Positions 13,743-25,935 of a stretch of 64,000 nucleotides of DNA are shown piece by piece (position 1 is the first letter of the stretch; every line of letters starts with the position of its first letter). A model generated the notes under the pieces. It did no database searches. It had not been told where the DNA came from and saw only the letters and a list, made by a program, of their open reading frames with translations. Position numbers and translations under genes: made by a program. Location: NCBI GenBank assembly GCA_963969395.1, contig OZ017799.1:15812501-15876500 (forward strand), written 5' to 3'. This stretch comes from Pseudoscleropodium purum (lineage: Eukaryota > Streptophyta > Bryopsida > Hypnales > Brachytheciaceae).

Positions 13743-15049
13743 TTTTGGCACCTCCCACTATCAGAATATGACAAAACTTGTCGAAGCCCTTTATAAACAT
13801 AAAAGTAGCTCTAATAATTTTTAGTGAAATTTTACCGCACCTATGGTAATTTTTACAAATTTACCATATTGGATTTTGGTAGTTGACTACTTGAAAAAAG
13901 ATCTAAGATGATTAGAAAAAATCGAGACTTTTTTAGAGAACTTCTCATAGAGTTCTTCAAGAGATGTACAAGTTTACATTCTTACTTTGCACATGTGAGC
14001 CTGCATGTGGGAAAAGAATACAAATCCCGCTATCTCTTTTAACCTCTAGTGAACAGGGAATCTTCAACAAAGAGGAGAATCTTGGTGAAGCAATTGAGCC
14101 AAATTCTTGGCATGAATCCCGCTCCAAATCACTGTACTTATATCGTAGATGCCCTTCGTTGATCTAGTTTGAGTTTCTCCACTTGTAGGCTAATAATTGG
14201 AATTTCTACTATTTCGTCAATGGAATGGAAAACTAAAACTTATCATGAGAAATCTATCTTAGAGCTCTCACAAGATTTCTTCTGCCCATTTTTAACCAAT
14301 TTGTGTCTCATTGCACGAATAGGTGTAGATAATTGGACAGTTTCTACTAACACGCTTACTATATACAAAAGGTGGGTTTTTACCCTATTTACATGTAGGT
14401 TTGGGTTGTATCTTGGTAAAACTAGGTGTAAAGTGACTAGCGGGTGTATTGGCATGTACAACACAGGTTCTGATCTAACACACGTTTCAAGTCTTTTAAC
14501 ACCTAAAACTACACTCAAAACATATAAATTTAAAAAAAAATAAGTACTGAGTCTTGGGTGAGAAAATCGGGACTCACAACACTCTACATGAACACCCCAT
14601 GGCATGTGCTTACTTGTGGTTTAGATTAGTGAGCATGTTTTCATGTGTTTTTCTCAATTTCCTCTGGCATGTTGTTTGCAAATATTCTTTGATCAAAATG
14701 TCATAGTGGCAATATAAAATATTATAGTGGTACTTCCAAATTTAACATTCATTCACATATTGGATAGAAAATGTGACATTAGCACATATCACATATTCAT
14801 AATTTTGTTTACATCCATTCTGTGGTGATTTCATCCAATATTTTTTTAGAATTTGAAGAATTTTGGCAATTTCATCCAAAATTTTATTGTTTATATTCTA
14901 AGGGCTTGGTGCCAAGTCAATTATTTTGGTGCAATTTGATGACAAATCACTGTAAAAGAAACATTGGTTTTAATCTTGAAGTTTTGAATAACTGCTTCAC
15001 GATCATGGACAATGTCTTCATACCCAGCAAATAATACGGCTGTAGTTTC
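13743..15049. other. AT-rich intergenic DNA, no gene seen
   Basis: Open frames of 60-124 codons (for example 14169-14543 on + and its antisense shadow 14243-14605) have no recognisable motif and are not supported by base composition or splice sites. I treat the stretch as non-coding. Confidence 0.5.
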
Positions 15050-15797
15050 TTGATAATGATTGCATATTCGTAGATTGGCATTTTATACTTCGGATGGAGA
15101 AGTCAAGCGTTCGAAAACATCCGTTTGCGAGATAGTGCAGACTATCATTCCTGGCACACCGTAACGCGACAGTCATTGCTTCATAGATCACTTGCTATTG
15201 GAAGGATTGCCTGGAAAGAGATCCAGTATGTCATGCCAAGCTCGGTCCGCATTTATTCTAGCTCTGAGGATACAGCAAATGTTACTGACTCTGCAACTTT
15301 TTTGCTTGCGTTACGGGCTCGTTATGACTGATGAACTAGAGTGAACTTAGTAAGCACTATCGTATCATACTTCTGCTGATAAAGCACTGGAAGCAGAAAA
15401 TCATTTTGAACGCGCAGAGCTGGATGAATCGGAGCAGGGAAGAAGACCGTGACAATGTATCTGCCGGTGTAACCGTAAAGGATATTGTTGGTGTCGGATC
15501 GAAGTGATCGATGACTGGTATGCCGTCGTGCTTGTAGCTTTTAATTTCAAGACGGAGCAGCTCATGGAGAATTTTCAATCTGATCGCACTGTTACTACCG
15601 TATCTGTGAGGCAAACTCGCATTCGAAGTTAGACACCCGGGATTTCTGTTTCATTTAGAAGAATGCATACTGCCGCTTCTTCATCTAATGAGGACAACAC
15701 TACCGGTAATGAGGACAACACCGAGAGACATCCTCTCCCAACACAGGAGCCTACGGCAACTACATCTGAAGATCGTTGTCCCAATAAGCAATATGAA
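15050..15797 (+). pseudogene. Gene-like remnant, unidentified
   Basis: Base composition shifts abruptly from AT-rich to balanced, and three broken + strand reading segments follow one another. One ends LLALRARYD-stop at 15331. One reads DDWYAVVLVAFNFKTEQLME (about 15505-15564) and ends at 15633. One starts at ATG 15663 (MHTAASSSNEDNTTGNEDN) and stays open to a good GTATGT donor at 15798. Frames are shifted and interrupted by stops between the segments. This looks like exons of a decayed or partly duplicated gene truncated at 15.8 kb. I do not recognise the family. An intact gene with more introns than I can place is the alternative. Confidence 0.4.
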
Positions 15798-18700
15798 GTA
15801 TGTTCCTATTATAAAATTGCAATATGTTTTGTTAGATCTTGTTCAAATATTGTCAATTTTTTTTCTTATGCATTTTTTGGACACTACCTAAATAAACTAC
15901 GAAGTTTCAAAGTCTGTGTTGGAAATCGGTGTTCTCCAAGAACAAACCTAGACTCTTGTGAATAGAGGCCATACAATTTAGGCAAGAATCTTTAGGGGTC
16001 AATTTTAGAAAAGGGTTCACAATTAGGTATAGTTACCTTAAAATCCCACCATAGGCTTATAAAAATGTTTTTGTGTTATCTATGTGTTAATAGAGTTAAT
16101 TGTAATGTCATCCCTAGTTTTCTAGGATGAGTGAACCTATATCTTGAATTCAACTAGTTAACCACAAAGGAAATACATTTTTTGGAAAGACAAGATGTCA
16201 AACTTTGTTGGGTTTGGAATAGTTAAAAATTGACCAGTTCTATAGTACAAATCAATAAATTAAAACTTGGCACCAACTCAAAAGGTGCCCAGTTTCAATG
16301 CTTGAAGGAGTTTCATGCCGTGTTTAATTTAAGTAAAGACAACCAACCAACTTTTCAACATTGTTCATTAGACATCATGTGTTTTTGATGAACTTGGAAT
16401 CCTGGTTCCCAATTTAAGGTACTTTGCAATTAACTCTAATTTCAACATAGCTTGTATTAATAATATAAATTCAACTCAATGCCATCTCGGCCTATGTTGG
16501 ATTCATACAAGTGATTGAAGATTGACCCTCAAAAAAAATTATATATACTTTATCTTATCAAAATTTTAAAATAAAAATTGTGTACTAATTAAAATATGGC
16601 AAGACATACACTATTGGATTTATAATTGAACAATTAAAATTTTTCATTTGGATGTCAAATAATATCTAAACCTCACATTTTCAAATATATCAGCTTACAT
16701 TCAAGTAGAATATCAATGGTCATTTTGAAGCATATAAGATATGTAGGAGGTGCAATAATGATACAAATTAGAAGTGCCATATGTCATTTGAATTCTAAAC
16801 CCAAACCCTCTCCATTGTATAGGAGGGAGCTTTCTATTGACCAATTTTCTAAGATACTTACATCTAAAATCATCTGAAGATGTTGTATGTGGTACAAAGA
16901 GGATGTAAGGGAAAATGATAAGAATTTCTATACATTGGCAAATCCTTAAAAAAAAAATTGAGTAGATAAATTTTGGAGTTTGATGAATTAATTATATATT
17001 TTTGAAGGTGAAGGTTATTGGAGGCTATAAGTGTAACCTTGGCAAATTCAATATATCAATGTGGTGCACACTAAGAAGAGATATTTGTAAAGTCAAAACA
17101 TGACTCAAATAAGATATTAAATGGAAATTTTCTTTACCAAAAGCCATCCATGTTCGAAGTCATCACCCCTATTATATTGTAAATGGCTCAATTCATTATC
17201 CAAAATGATCACCAACTTGACATTGTAATTTTTACATTTCTACTATCAATTTGACATTTTGTTCGCTCAACTTTCCATGTAAAACTAATGAATCCACATT
17301 ATGTAAAAGCCGAGACTTAACCTCTTAGAATCTTAGTTGACCCATGGCCAAAATTTGTTCTTACAAAATAACATAATGTTATATTATAGAAGTTAGTCTA
17401 TGATTACAATGATATAAATGGAGGGAAAATAATTGTGCACATTGAATAATTTTTCAAAAATATTAGAAATTATAGTGTATATTATACGGAAACTTCAATA
17501 AACATAATCTATTACTGTTGTGGATAAAATACTAATATTATACACATAATCACAACACAAAAACCCCTCCAAAGTTCTAGTGGTATAATCATAAAATCAC
17601 ACCAAAAAAAAGAGTTTATTTATAAAAGTTGTGCCTCATAAAATTTATATGCAACCGAGAGCTCTGTAATTTTAATTAGGGATGATAAATTTTCTCTCTA
17701 TCAAGTTATGTATGTATTTTTGACTGAGTACTTTACCAAACAGCCTAAATTTCAACTTTGGGTACATATTCAATGTAGTATCCAAAGTAAAGTATCTCGA
17801 GTGCATTATTAAATGAATAGATTTGAATTTCTATTGACAAGGCACGAGAAGGAAAATGCACTAAGTTTATTGGCTTGTTCGGAATTGATTTAGGATTCTT
17901 ACTGCTTTCTAATGATTCGCACTAACATTAATTCACTTTGGCATTTCATTTTATTATTGGATTGTTTCTACCCTTTATTTAAGTATTTTTGGGATGTTAA
18001 GAAGTTGCAGCTTATTATGCAATTTTGTATAGTATACGGAAATGTTGAATCAATTTATCATAGAACTTCTAATGACTTTATCATACTCCATTGTATTCTT
18101 GATTACAAACAGTGTTTTAGTTTTCACACAATACATCCATGCTTATGTTGTCCTTTCTTTGCATTTGGTTTATTCTTTTATTCTTCATGTCATTCAATAT
18201 GGCTCTTAGTATTGTACACTTTCACAACTATAGGATACAAGGAAAAAAAATGGGGTAGAAAAAAAAATAGGGGATAAGGAAAAAATGGGGTGAAAGGAAA
18301 AAATAGGTTGTAAGGAAAAAAAATGGAGTGTAAGTAATATACGATATCTTAAAATGACTCCTCCAACAAATTATAAATACCAATAGGGCACCCTAAAATA
18401 CAAAGATTTACCTTTATGTAAAGAAATACCATTCTGTATATTCTATTTAACAAGGTAAATAGCCCTCTATTAAATAGGTGATTATTGTAGGCGTATAAAA
18501 TATAAGAGGGAGTACACCCCCCAAGACTTTATTTCATTTATTCACAATTGAGCAAAGAGAGCCTTTAACAAATCATTGATATCTTTAATTTTAGTATACA
18601 TCTAGTTTATACCAAAGAACGTACCATAGTAATTCCATATTGCCCTTGCAATATCCACTTGCAAATACACTGGAGGAATAAGTTGTATACATGAATTTCC

Positions 18701-21700
18701 CTATATTCTTTTTGTGCACTTTTTTGTATGAAAGGGTAAGTTGTATAATGCTCTGTAGTAGATTATTGTGACTCTTATAATTTATGGAATTTGTTTTGGA
18801 AAAATTGTACAATTGGAGTGCAAACGAAGGAAAATTTCAAAATACAAATCATATATGCAATTTTATTCCAATTTTTCTCACACAATTTGTATTTTGATTT
18901 TTCATACATTCATAAGTGCTTCTTTTTTTAAATAAAAAATTACAAAAAACAATTATAGTCCTTCTCATCTCTATCCAGCATGATTGTATGAAGTACATGA
19001 TTTACAGTCTATGGAAAAAAAAAAGTCATTTTACAACATTAAAACAAATTTCTCTTAAAGATAAGGAAAAAGTGATAACATATTTTTGTTATTCAAGCAT
19101 ATTTTATTTCCACACAATCCATCATATGTAGTTTCATTGGAGTGATCAGAAGAATGAATAGGATTATTTTATGATTTTTTCAAAAAAAAATACAAATAAA
19201 TTCTAAAGGTTGCATGGACCATCTAATTTAATATTATAAATTCTTGAATTAAAACTTCACCATGGAGGGATTTTTTCTTTAAATTATATATATGTATATA
19301 TAACAAAACTTTAATAACTTCTTAAATTCTATGGCATTAGGATGAATTTTGAAGTCAATTAGGGGCAACAATTGTATTAGGTCATATTGTTTTAGTCTAG
19401 TTTACATATTTATCTTTGACATGTATCATTTTGTTAAAAAACAAAATTACCCTATGCTCGAGTTAGATTCATGAAAATACAATTCAAAAAATAATGAAAT
19501 ATGGCATGTAATGAAATTTTCAGAGATTATAATGTGGCATAATTGAATTGTGTAGAAAATATGAACAAAAGTAATTTGAATTCTCAAGAAAAAACTAAGA
19601 AAAATGAAATATAAAAAATTATATACATACAAAGGTGATTGCTTTATAAATGTAAAAAATTCATTAAATCCATAAGCTCACTAAGCTTAGTCCTTTTCCC
19701 CCTCTTTAATGGGAGATTGTGTTCATTGAAAGGGATTGAAACTTAACCTATACTTTGGCTAACTTATTAATCTATAAGGTCACATGAACACTCTAATGCC
19801 AAAGTCAAGAAAATTTTCAAATCTTGTGAAATGAAATTTAAAAAATTCTAAATCTCTTTAATGAAAGAAAATTCAGTCTAGAAAGAAATGATTTTGTATG
19901 GGATTTGACAAATCTAACTACAATGTACAATATTTAGGAAATATATTTCATGTCTTTATTAGGAAGAAGATTTTCATTATATTTTCTTATATCTTATATA
20001 GGAAATTCGTTCCCTTCTTCCAATAACCAATAATTATATTAAAAATATGAAATATCCAAAAATTAGTGTTGCTTTAGATTCCAATAATATATGATAAATG
20101 TTGAATATAAATTTGTTTAACTATCAGCACATAACTACCCTATTTTAAGATCAAATTTGACATAGTTATAAATTTGAGATAATTAAAAAATTTATAATTT
20201 TTTCTCTACATTTCGAGAGTCTATAAATACCATACAAGAAAACTATCTAATTGTAGAATATTAACTACCTAAACAGAAGTGTTGCAATTGCTTAGGTATC
20301 CAAATTTTAAAATTTTGCATTTGAATGCCAATTCTTATCTGTGAGCATGGTATATTTTTTATTTTTAAAGATATTATATTGTAGTAATATATTAAATATA
20401 GATCATTTAAATTATTTTGCAATATCTATCGTAGAGATTGAACTGTAAATGATTAAATTGCATCTTGAATTTAAGTGTATATTATAAAAATATATATCAA
20501 CTCGTAGTAACTCTTAAAGGTTTAATTTGTAAATGTCCAAGCCTTTTCAAGTGTGTTTTGACTACGAAAAAAGAGAAAGGGCTTATAATTATCCTTAATG
20601 AAGCCAATTATTTTTTTTCAAAACCTAATTGAGTGTATGGATGTTTGATGAGCTGGCTTGTTAGTATACACACCAATTTTGGATGCAAAATTGCATAAGA
20701 GTTGCAAGATTATAACAAGAGATATGGATGTTTTTTTATTTTTAGTATATTGCCCCTTCCCACAATGTTTCAAAAATTTGCATATAAAAGTTTTTTGGGA
20801 TTGGATGTGATATGAAGAACTACAAATTGTGTTAGCACACTAAAATGCACTTTCAAAGAACATAATTTTACACAAAAAGCTATTAAATTCATTACACAAT
20901 CCACTTTGCAATTGTTGAGATGCAATTATTTATATAAGTATAAATCACAAATAATTCCAAATCAATAATTGATTTTTAAAATTTTTGAAGGTGAAAATCA
21001 TGAAAACACTTTAGTCTTTTTATTGGGACTATTTTCAAAGTAAATAGATAAGTACAAGTTTTTAAATCTCAAATCAAGTAGAATTGCTCAAAGTTGAAAA
21101 ATGAAATAAAATTAGCAAGTTATACTCTTCCACTAATAGACATATATGGCTTTGGAAACCTCTCAACAATCAAATATGTACCTTTTTCAGTGAAAATTGA
21201 AAGTTTTCAATATTAATCCTAAAAACTACCCGAATTTCTTTGAGATGGTCATATGAATTTAACTGCCTACATATTGAAATGAGCCTAAAATTTTGGATCG
21301 ACCATATATGGTCGGTTGAGCACTTAGGGATTAAGAGGCTTTTGGTGGGAGAATTTAGGCACACTCTATTGAATTCAAGTTTGGAAAAAAATTATGAAAT
21401 TTATTGAATGGCTTTTAATCATTGTACTATACATGTAAAGCTTTTTTTCATGTTGAACATTCCAATTACTATTGCAAAAGTTAATTCTAAAAATTTTCAA
21501 TATAATAGCAAGAAGCTAAAAATATGTTATTCAATATATATCAAATAATTTTGTTTTATTGAATGTATTGATACCTACAAAGAGACATTTGAATCATTAT
21601 GTTTTGACTAATGAAATGAAAGTTATAAAGAATATTATTTTGTGGTCAATGAAGACAATTTTAAAATAAAAAGTCATTTTTCAAACTCAATTTCTAAAAT

Positions 21701-23090
21701 TTCCAAATGAAAACAACAACGTAGGATAATATTATTTACTATCATTTCACCTTTAGATTGGCAATTTTGAATCTCTTGTCAAGGTTATTAGAGATTGGGA
21801 TTTTCTTAGGAGTATATGTTTGAAGAAGTTAGCTAAAAGATTCTATAGTTGATTTTATAAAATATAAATTTAAGGTCAAGATTTTAGTCAAGATTTGAAT
21901 AAGAGTATTTTGAAGCAATTTCAAGCTTCAAAATATTGAAGAACTTTAGGAGTTAATCCTTTAGCACTTGGATGTTCTAATTACATTCCACTAGTTGGTG
22001 CAAGGGTTTAGGGTTTTAGAAGTTCCACATGCTTTCTTAACTACAAAACTTTTCATCTATTCAAATCAATGCTTGACTTTTTAAAAACCACACTTTTTGT
22101 ATGGATTAATATGATGAAGTTGAAGTAAATAATGTATATTTATTAAGATATAAGAAAAAATTAAAAAAAATTAAATAAAGGATGAAGATATTAAGAGTTT
22201 AGGTCCAATTTAGAGATACTCATGTAAATTTAATAATCAACATTGTTGTAAAAGGATTAAGGTTTTAAGAGTTCAAGTTTAATTTAAAGATACACCTGTA
22301 AATAAGCAACATTTCTATGAAAGAACCAATTGTTATTTTAATAACTTATTTTTTGAGAAGGAACTCCTTCAAAAGCCATTTTTTTTTTGTTCTATAACTT
22401 CCTATGTTTAAATTATAATTTCTTGAAAATGACATTATCAATGACCTCAAGAGAATTCCAAGACAAATTATTTCATAATTTCTTAACACTTATGTAATAT
22501 TTTGTAAATTTTCAAAGTTGAAAGCATAAAATACCTATATATACCACTAGACTCACCTTCAATGAACACCTTGAAGCACAAAATACTTCAATTTCCATTA
22601 GTTGCCTCTTAAAATTCCCATTGGTTGTTCTTTAAAGAGCATTGATGATTTTGGGAGACATAGTAGCCCTTTTTCAAGAATCCAAGCTTCCTGCGCTCCT
22701 CCTAGGTGTTGGAATAGGTTGTGCCACTAAGAGGTGTTCCTACCTCGCTCGAACTTTCAGACATACATCGTAGATGTTCAATTTCTTGATTTGGAAATAC
22801 AAATACTTTGATTCACTATACAAATTGAATCGAAAACAAGGTTAAGAGTGAAAGGGTAACTTTGTAAGGACGCTAAACCAAGATGTGTCTTTTGAATGAC
22901 TCTTATAGTTTCTGTTGAAATGAAAAATGCACTTCTTCATCCATTCATTGGGTAATTGCAGAGTCAATGACCACGGTCATGCAAGAGTTCACAAATATTG
23001 CCCAATATGCATCACACTACAACATTTGACTCCTTTGCTTTTTGACCTCACTTCCACATTCAAAACCTTTTAGACACATTCACTGAATCA
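15798..23090. other. 7.3-kb AT-rich gene desert
   Basis: Very AT-rich DNA in which no ORF exceeds 121 codons and none carries a motif. Two longer frames (17912-18277 on + and 18591-18812 on -) are hydrophobic low-complexity translations typical of AT-rich noise. The phrase TCTTTAGGGGTCAATTTTAG at about 15988 resembles the right end of the TTAA element at 13742 and may be an orphaned end. Confidence 0.6.
18237..18330. repeat. Minisatellite, about 20-bp unit
   Basis: Four to five imperfect copies of a G/A-rich unit close to TAAGGAAAAAATGGGGTG occur in tandem. The asymmetry is complete: one strand is almost entirely purine. Confidence 0.75.
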
Positions 23091-23099
23091 ACTGTAGAT

Positions 23100-23385
23100 G
23101 TCTCTTTTGTCAATGCAAAGCGTCCTCTCCACTTGTCCAGAACCAATCACCTTCCGCAGTCCCGGTGGTGTGATTTAGTTGGAGGAATCGAAGTCTTTCG
23201 AAACTTGGCGATTCGTGAGCTGGGAAGGATATTCTTCAACCGGGGAGAGAGGAAACCCATCCAGTTGTACGCAAGCCGGTTGATGCCAACTGACAGGACC
23301 GACTGGGAAAAACAATCTTCAACAGTGAGCATCTCTAAAAATCGGTGTTATTAATTACAGATATTCAGGTCTACAGTGACTGCGG
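23100..23385 (+). other. Gene-like island, possible exon
   Basis: Base composition becomes balanced and a + strand frame (from about 23133) is open for 73 codons. It includes RWCDLVGGIEVFRNLAIREL and has a plausible GTGAGC splice donor at about 23324. There is no ATG in good position and I recognise no family. It directly precedes the tandem array at 23.39-24.1 kb. It may be a remnant exon of a lost gene. Confidence 0.3.
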
Positions 23386-23389
23386 CTTG

Positions 23390-24110
23390 CCGTGGTGATC
23401 GTATGATCGATCACGTTGGCGTGGGCGCATAAGCTTATGACACCAGCGAAATTTCATTGTGTGACTGTGTCGAGGATACTTTTTACTGTAGATTAGTAAC
23501 CTTTTGCGGGCAATTGATGGAATCTTTGAAGGATGCTGCTGCCCAGATTGGAACTGTATCATGTTCAATGCTGTTGCATCGATCGCAAACACTCATTTCC
23601 TGGAATTAATTGCAAGGGACCTTGATCAAGTTGACAGGATTTGCTGTGGTTTGATCGATCAATCAAGTTCGCGTGGGTGCATATGACACCCACGAAATTT
23701 CATTGCGTGATTGTGTCGAGGATGCTTTTAACTGTAGATAGAAACTTTTGCGGGCAATTGATGGAATCTTTGCAAGGATGCTAGCTGCTGCCCAGATTGA
23801 GCTGTAGTATCATATTCAATCCTTTTGCATCGTAAACACTCATTTCCTGGAATTGCAAGGGACCTTGATCAAGTTGGCGCATATGACACCCGCGAAATTT
23901 CATTGTGTGATTGTGTCGAGGATGCTTTTCACTGTAGATGTAATTATCCTTTTGCGGGCAATTGATAGAATCTTCGAAGGATGCTGCTAGCTAGCTGCCC
24001 AGATTAAGCTGTATCATATAATCATATTCAATCCTTTTGCACTGCAAACACTCATTTCCCGGAATTGCAAGGAACCTTTATCAAGTTGACACTTGACAGG
24101 ATTTCCAACT
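23390..24110. repeat. Tandem array of about three 200-246-bp units
   Basis: The phrase GACACCNRCGAAATTTCATTG recurs at 23439, 23685 and 23885. In the same order it is followed by TGTGTCGAGGATRCTTTT, CTTTTGCGGGCAATTGAT, GGATGCTGCTGCCCAGATT-like, and CATTTCCTGGAATTGCAAGG blocks. The units differ by small indels. One unit holds a perfect 8-bp stem, CGTGGGTG-CATATGA-CACCCACG (about 23671-23693). The composition is gene-like rather than AT-rich, so the array may derive from duplicated genic or leader sequence. Confidence 0.8.
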
Positions 24111-24719
24111 TGCGCGCATGTTCCTTTGATTTTTCTACATGAAATACGTACGAGAAAGTGAACGGGTTGGTACAGCAAGTATCTGCTGGGGTCAGCAGTG
24201 GTCCAGATTGAATGCTCACCTCTTCAGTTACAGTTTCATAAAGTTCTTGCAAACATAATTTTATTATTAGTTTATTACTCAGCTGAAACTCCAGAACTTC
24301 GGCTGGTGACGGAAGGTACAAAACAAAGCGTTTTCCATCTTTTTCATTTCAGCGGTTTCAATTGACAAAAAAGAGTCAAATGAACACGTGTGTACAATCG
24401 CAAGTTGTTTATGATTTCTTGGAGTCAGAAATGACCGCAATTGGAAACACGATATTTTGTGCAATGGGTCTTTACTGGCTCCAGCGTTAGGGATTATTTT
24501 TTGAGTTTTACCAGCCATTTTCCTCCGATTCCCATTTCGAACCGGGTTTTTTCAAGTAACCTGAGTCCATTTTTTCTCTCTCCTTTTTACTCTAATGAAA
24601 AAATTTATAGATTTTTTCACCAGGTTTTTTTCAATGTTTTCAATGGGTTTTTTCCAATTCTATCAGCTAGCAATGAACTAACTATAGGTTTTCCCTAGAC
24701 ATTGTTGTATTCTTATCCT
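24111..24719. other. Gene-like island on the - strand, then spacer
   Basis: A - strand frame running 24321 to 24052 (89 codons; segments include LQELYETVTEEVSIQSGPLL) has plausible coding composition and a GTGAGC donor-like site just after TVTEE. It starts without a clear ATG, overlaps the last tandem unit and matches no family I know. From 24.35 kb onward the sequence is T-rich and non-coding. Confidence 0.25.
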
Positions 24720-25935
24720 GTAAAGTACAGTGGGGTACAATATTCTTCCAAATTGTCTATTGTGCCATTCAAAGAATTTTTGGTAATGTGATATTCAATT
24801 AGTATTTTTTTTTGTAATGCTAAATTAACATTACATTCTTACACAATCTCAATCAAGTAAGGTAGGTACACCCAAATGTGCCACTAACCTTAAACCACCA
24901 TCTACACTGTGTGTACATCTTTAGAGTCAGATCTATACCTATGTAGAAGAAACACTTTTAGAACCAAACTTTGTTCTTTACTAACTTTTGCATACATTAT
25001 TCAAATGCCATGCTCTGTGGTGTATTGGAACCTCCTTTCACTTGCCAATAAGAATATATGAAAATATAATCAATCTAAAAATAGCAAATAGCCTCAGTGG
25101 CAAAAAGTAGCAGTTTGGGGAGTACCCACCTTATTCCAAATTCCAATTTCAAAGAATCAAAACATTGGTTTGGATCAATTTTTTTAAGGTATTTTTTATG
25201 AGTTTACATGATAATTGGTTGAAAAACCACTGCTGATGAATTCTCAAGATTTAATTGAAAGAAAACATAGAAAATATCTAAAGGTGCATCTTTTCTTTGA
25301 AAATAAATATTAAAAAAATATTCAAATTCATCAAGTGTAAGTTCAATGGTAGGATATTGTATAGTGTCAAATTTTGTAAAAATAGATATCTATATATTGT
25401 AACTAGATTTTAGCTAACTAGTTTTATTGTTATAGTCAAGGTTGATGAGCAGTTGTAATGTGAAGGTTAAATCATGAAATCTAATTATAGTACAAAATAC
25501 CTATTCTACAAACTTTGGACTTGTGACCCCCTAACATTGAACTCTCATCTAATGAATTTGAAAAGTTTTTTAGATTTATTTTTAAAGAAAAGATGTACCT
25601 TTAGATATTTACTACATGTCTCTGCAATTAAATCTTGAAAATTCATCACCAATGGTTCTCAATCATTTCTTATGAAATGCACCTGAAATAATTCACCAAA
25701 AATAAAGTTCTAGATTCTTTGAAATTGAATTTTGGTATGCTTGATCAAGATTGTGTAAGAATGCAATGTTAGTTTTGCATTACAGAAAATACCAATTGAA
25801 TGTCACATTACCAAAACATCTTTGAAAAGCACTATTAATATGGTATTTTGAATTCCTACACCTTACTTTGGCACATATATGCAATAATAGACAATTTGTA
25901 AAAATATTGTACCCAATTGTATATGACTCTATTTC
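24720..25935. repeat. 1.2-kb fold-back (long palindrome) with nested MITE
   Basis: The left arm (24720-24857 plus 25134-about 25420) and right arm (about 25470-25935) are inverted copies. GGGTACAATATTCTTCCAAATTG on the left pairs with the segment at about 25888-25920, AGATTGTGTAAGAATG-type sequence pairs at 24834-24850 and 25748-25765, and AAAGGTGCATCTTTTCTTTG at 25279 pairs with 25590-25610. The left arm alone is interrupted by 276 bp (24858-25133), which is the TA-bounded MITE annotated separately. The right arm keeps the uninterrupted junction. No ORF is present. Confidence 0.8.
24858..25133. mobile_element. TA-bounded MITE, copy 1 (nested)
   Basis: The ends are TAAGGTAGGTAC and GTACCCACCTTA (inverted, one mismatch), giving TA target sites on both sides. 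The insertion is dated relative to its host: the opposite arm of the surrounding fold-back retains the empty site (ATCAAGCATACC). The body (AGAACCAAACTTTGTTC, CTTTTGCATACATTATTCAA, GAACCTCCTTTCACTTGCCA) is shared with the copies at 33827-34107 and 56557-56808. The 276 bp is non-coding. Confidence 0.85.

Noticed and set aside
14169..14605. Overlapping 124- and 120-codon ORFs on both strands
   Set aside because: Mutual shadows with no motif and no codon-usage support.
23390..24110. CRISPR-like array
   Set aside because: Units are 200 bp or longer and contiguous, without short repeats and unique spacers; this is a plant nuclear tandem repeat.
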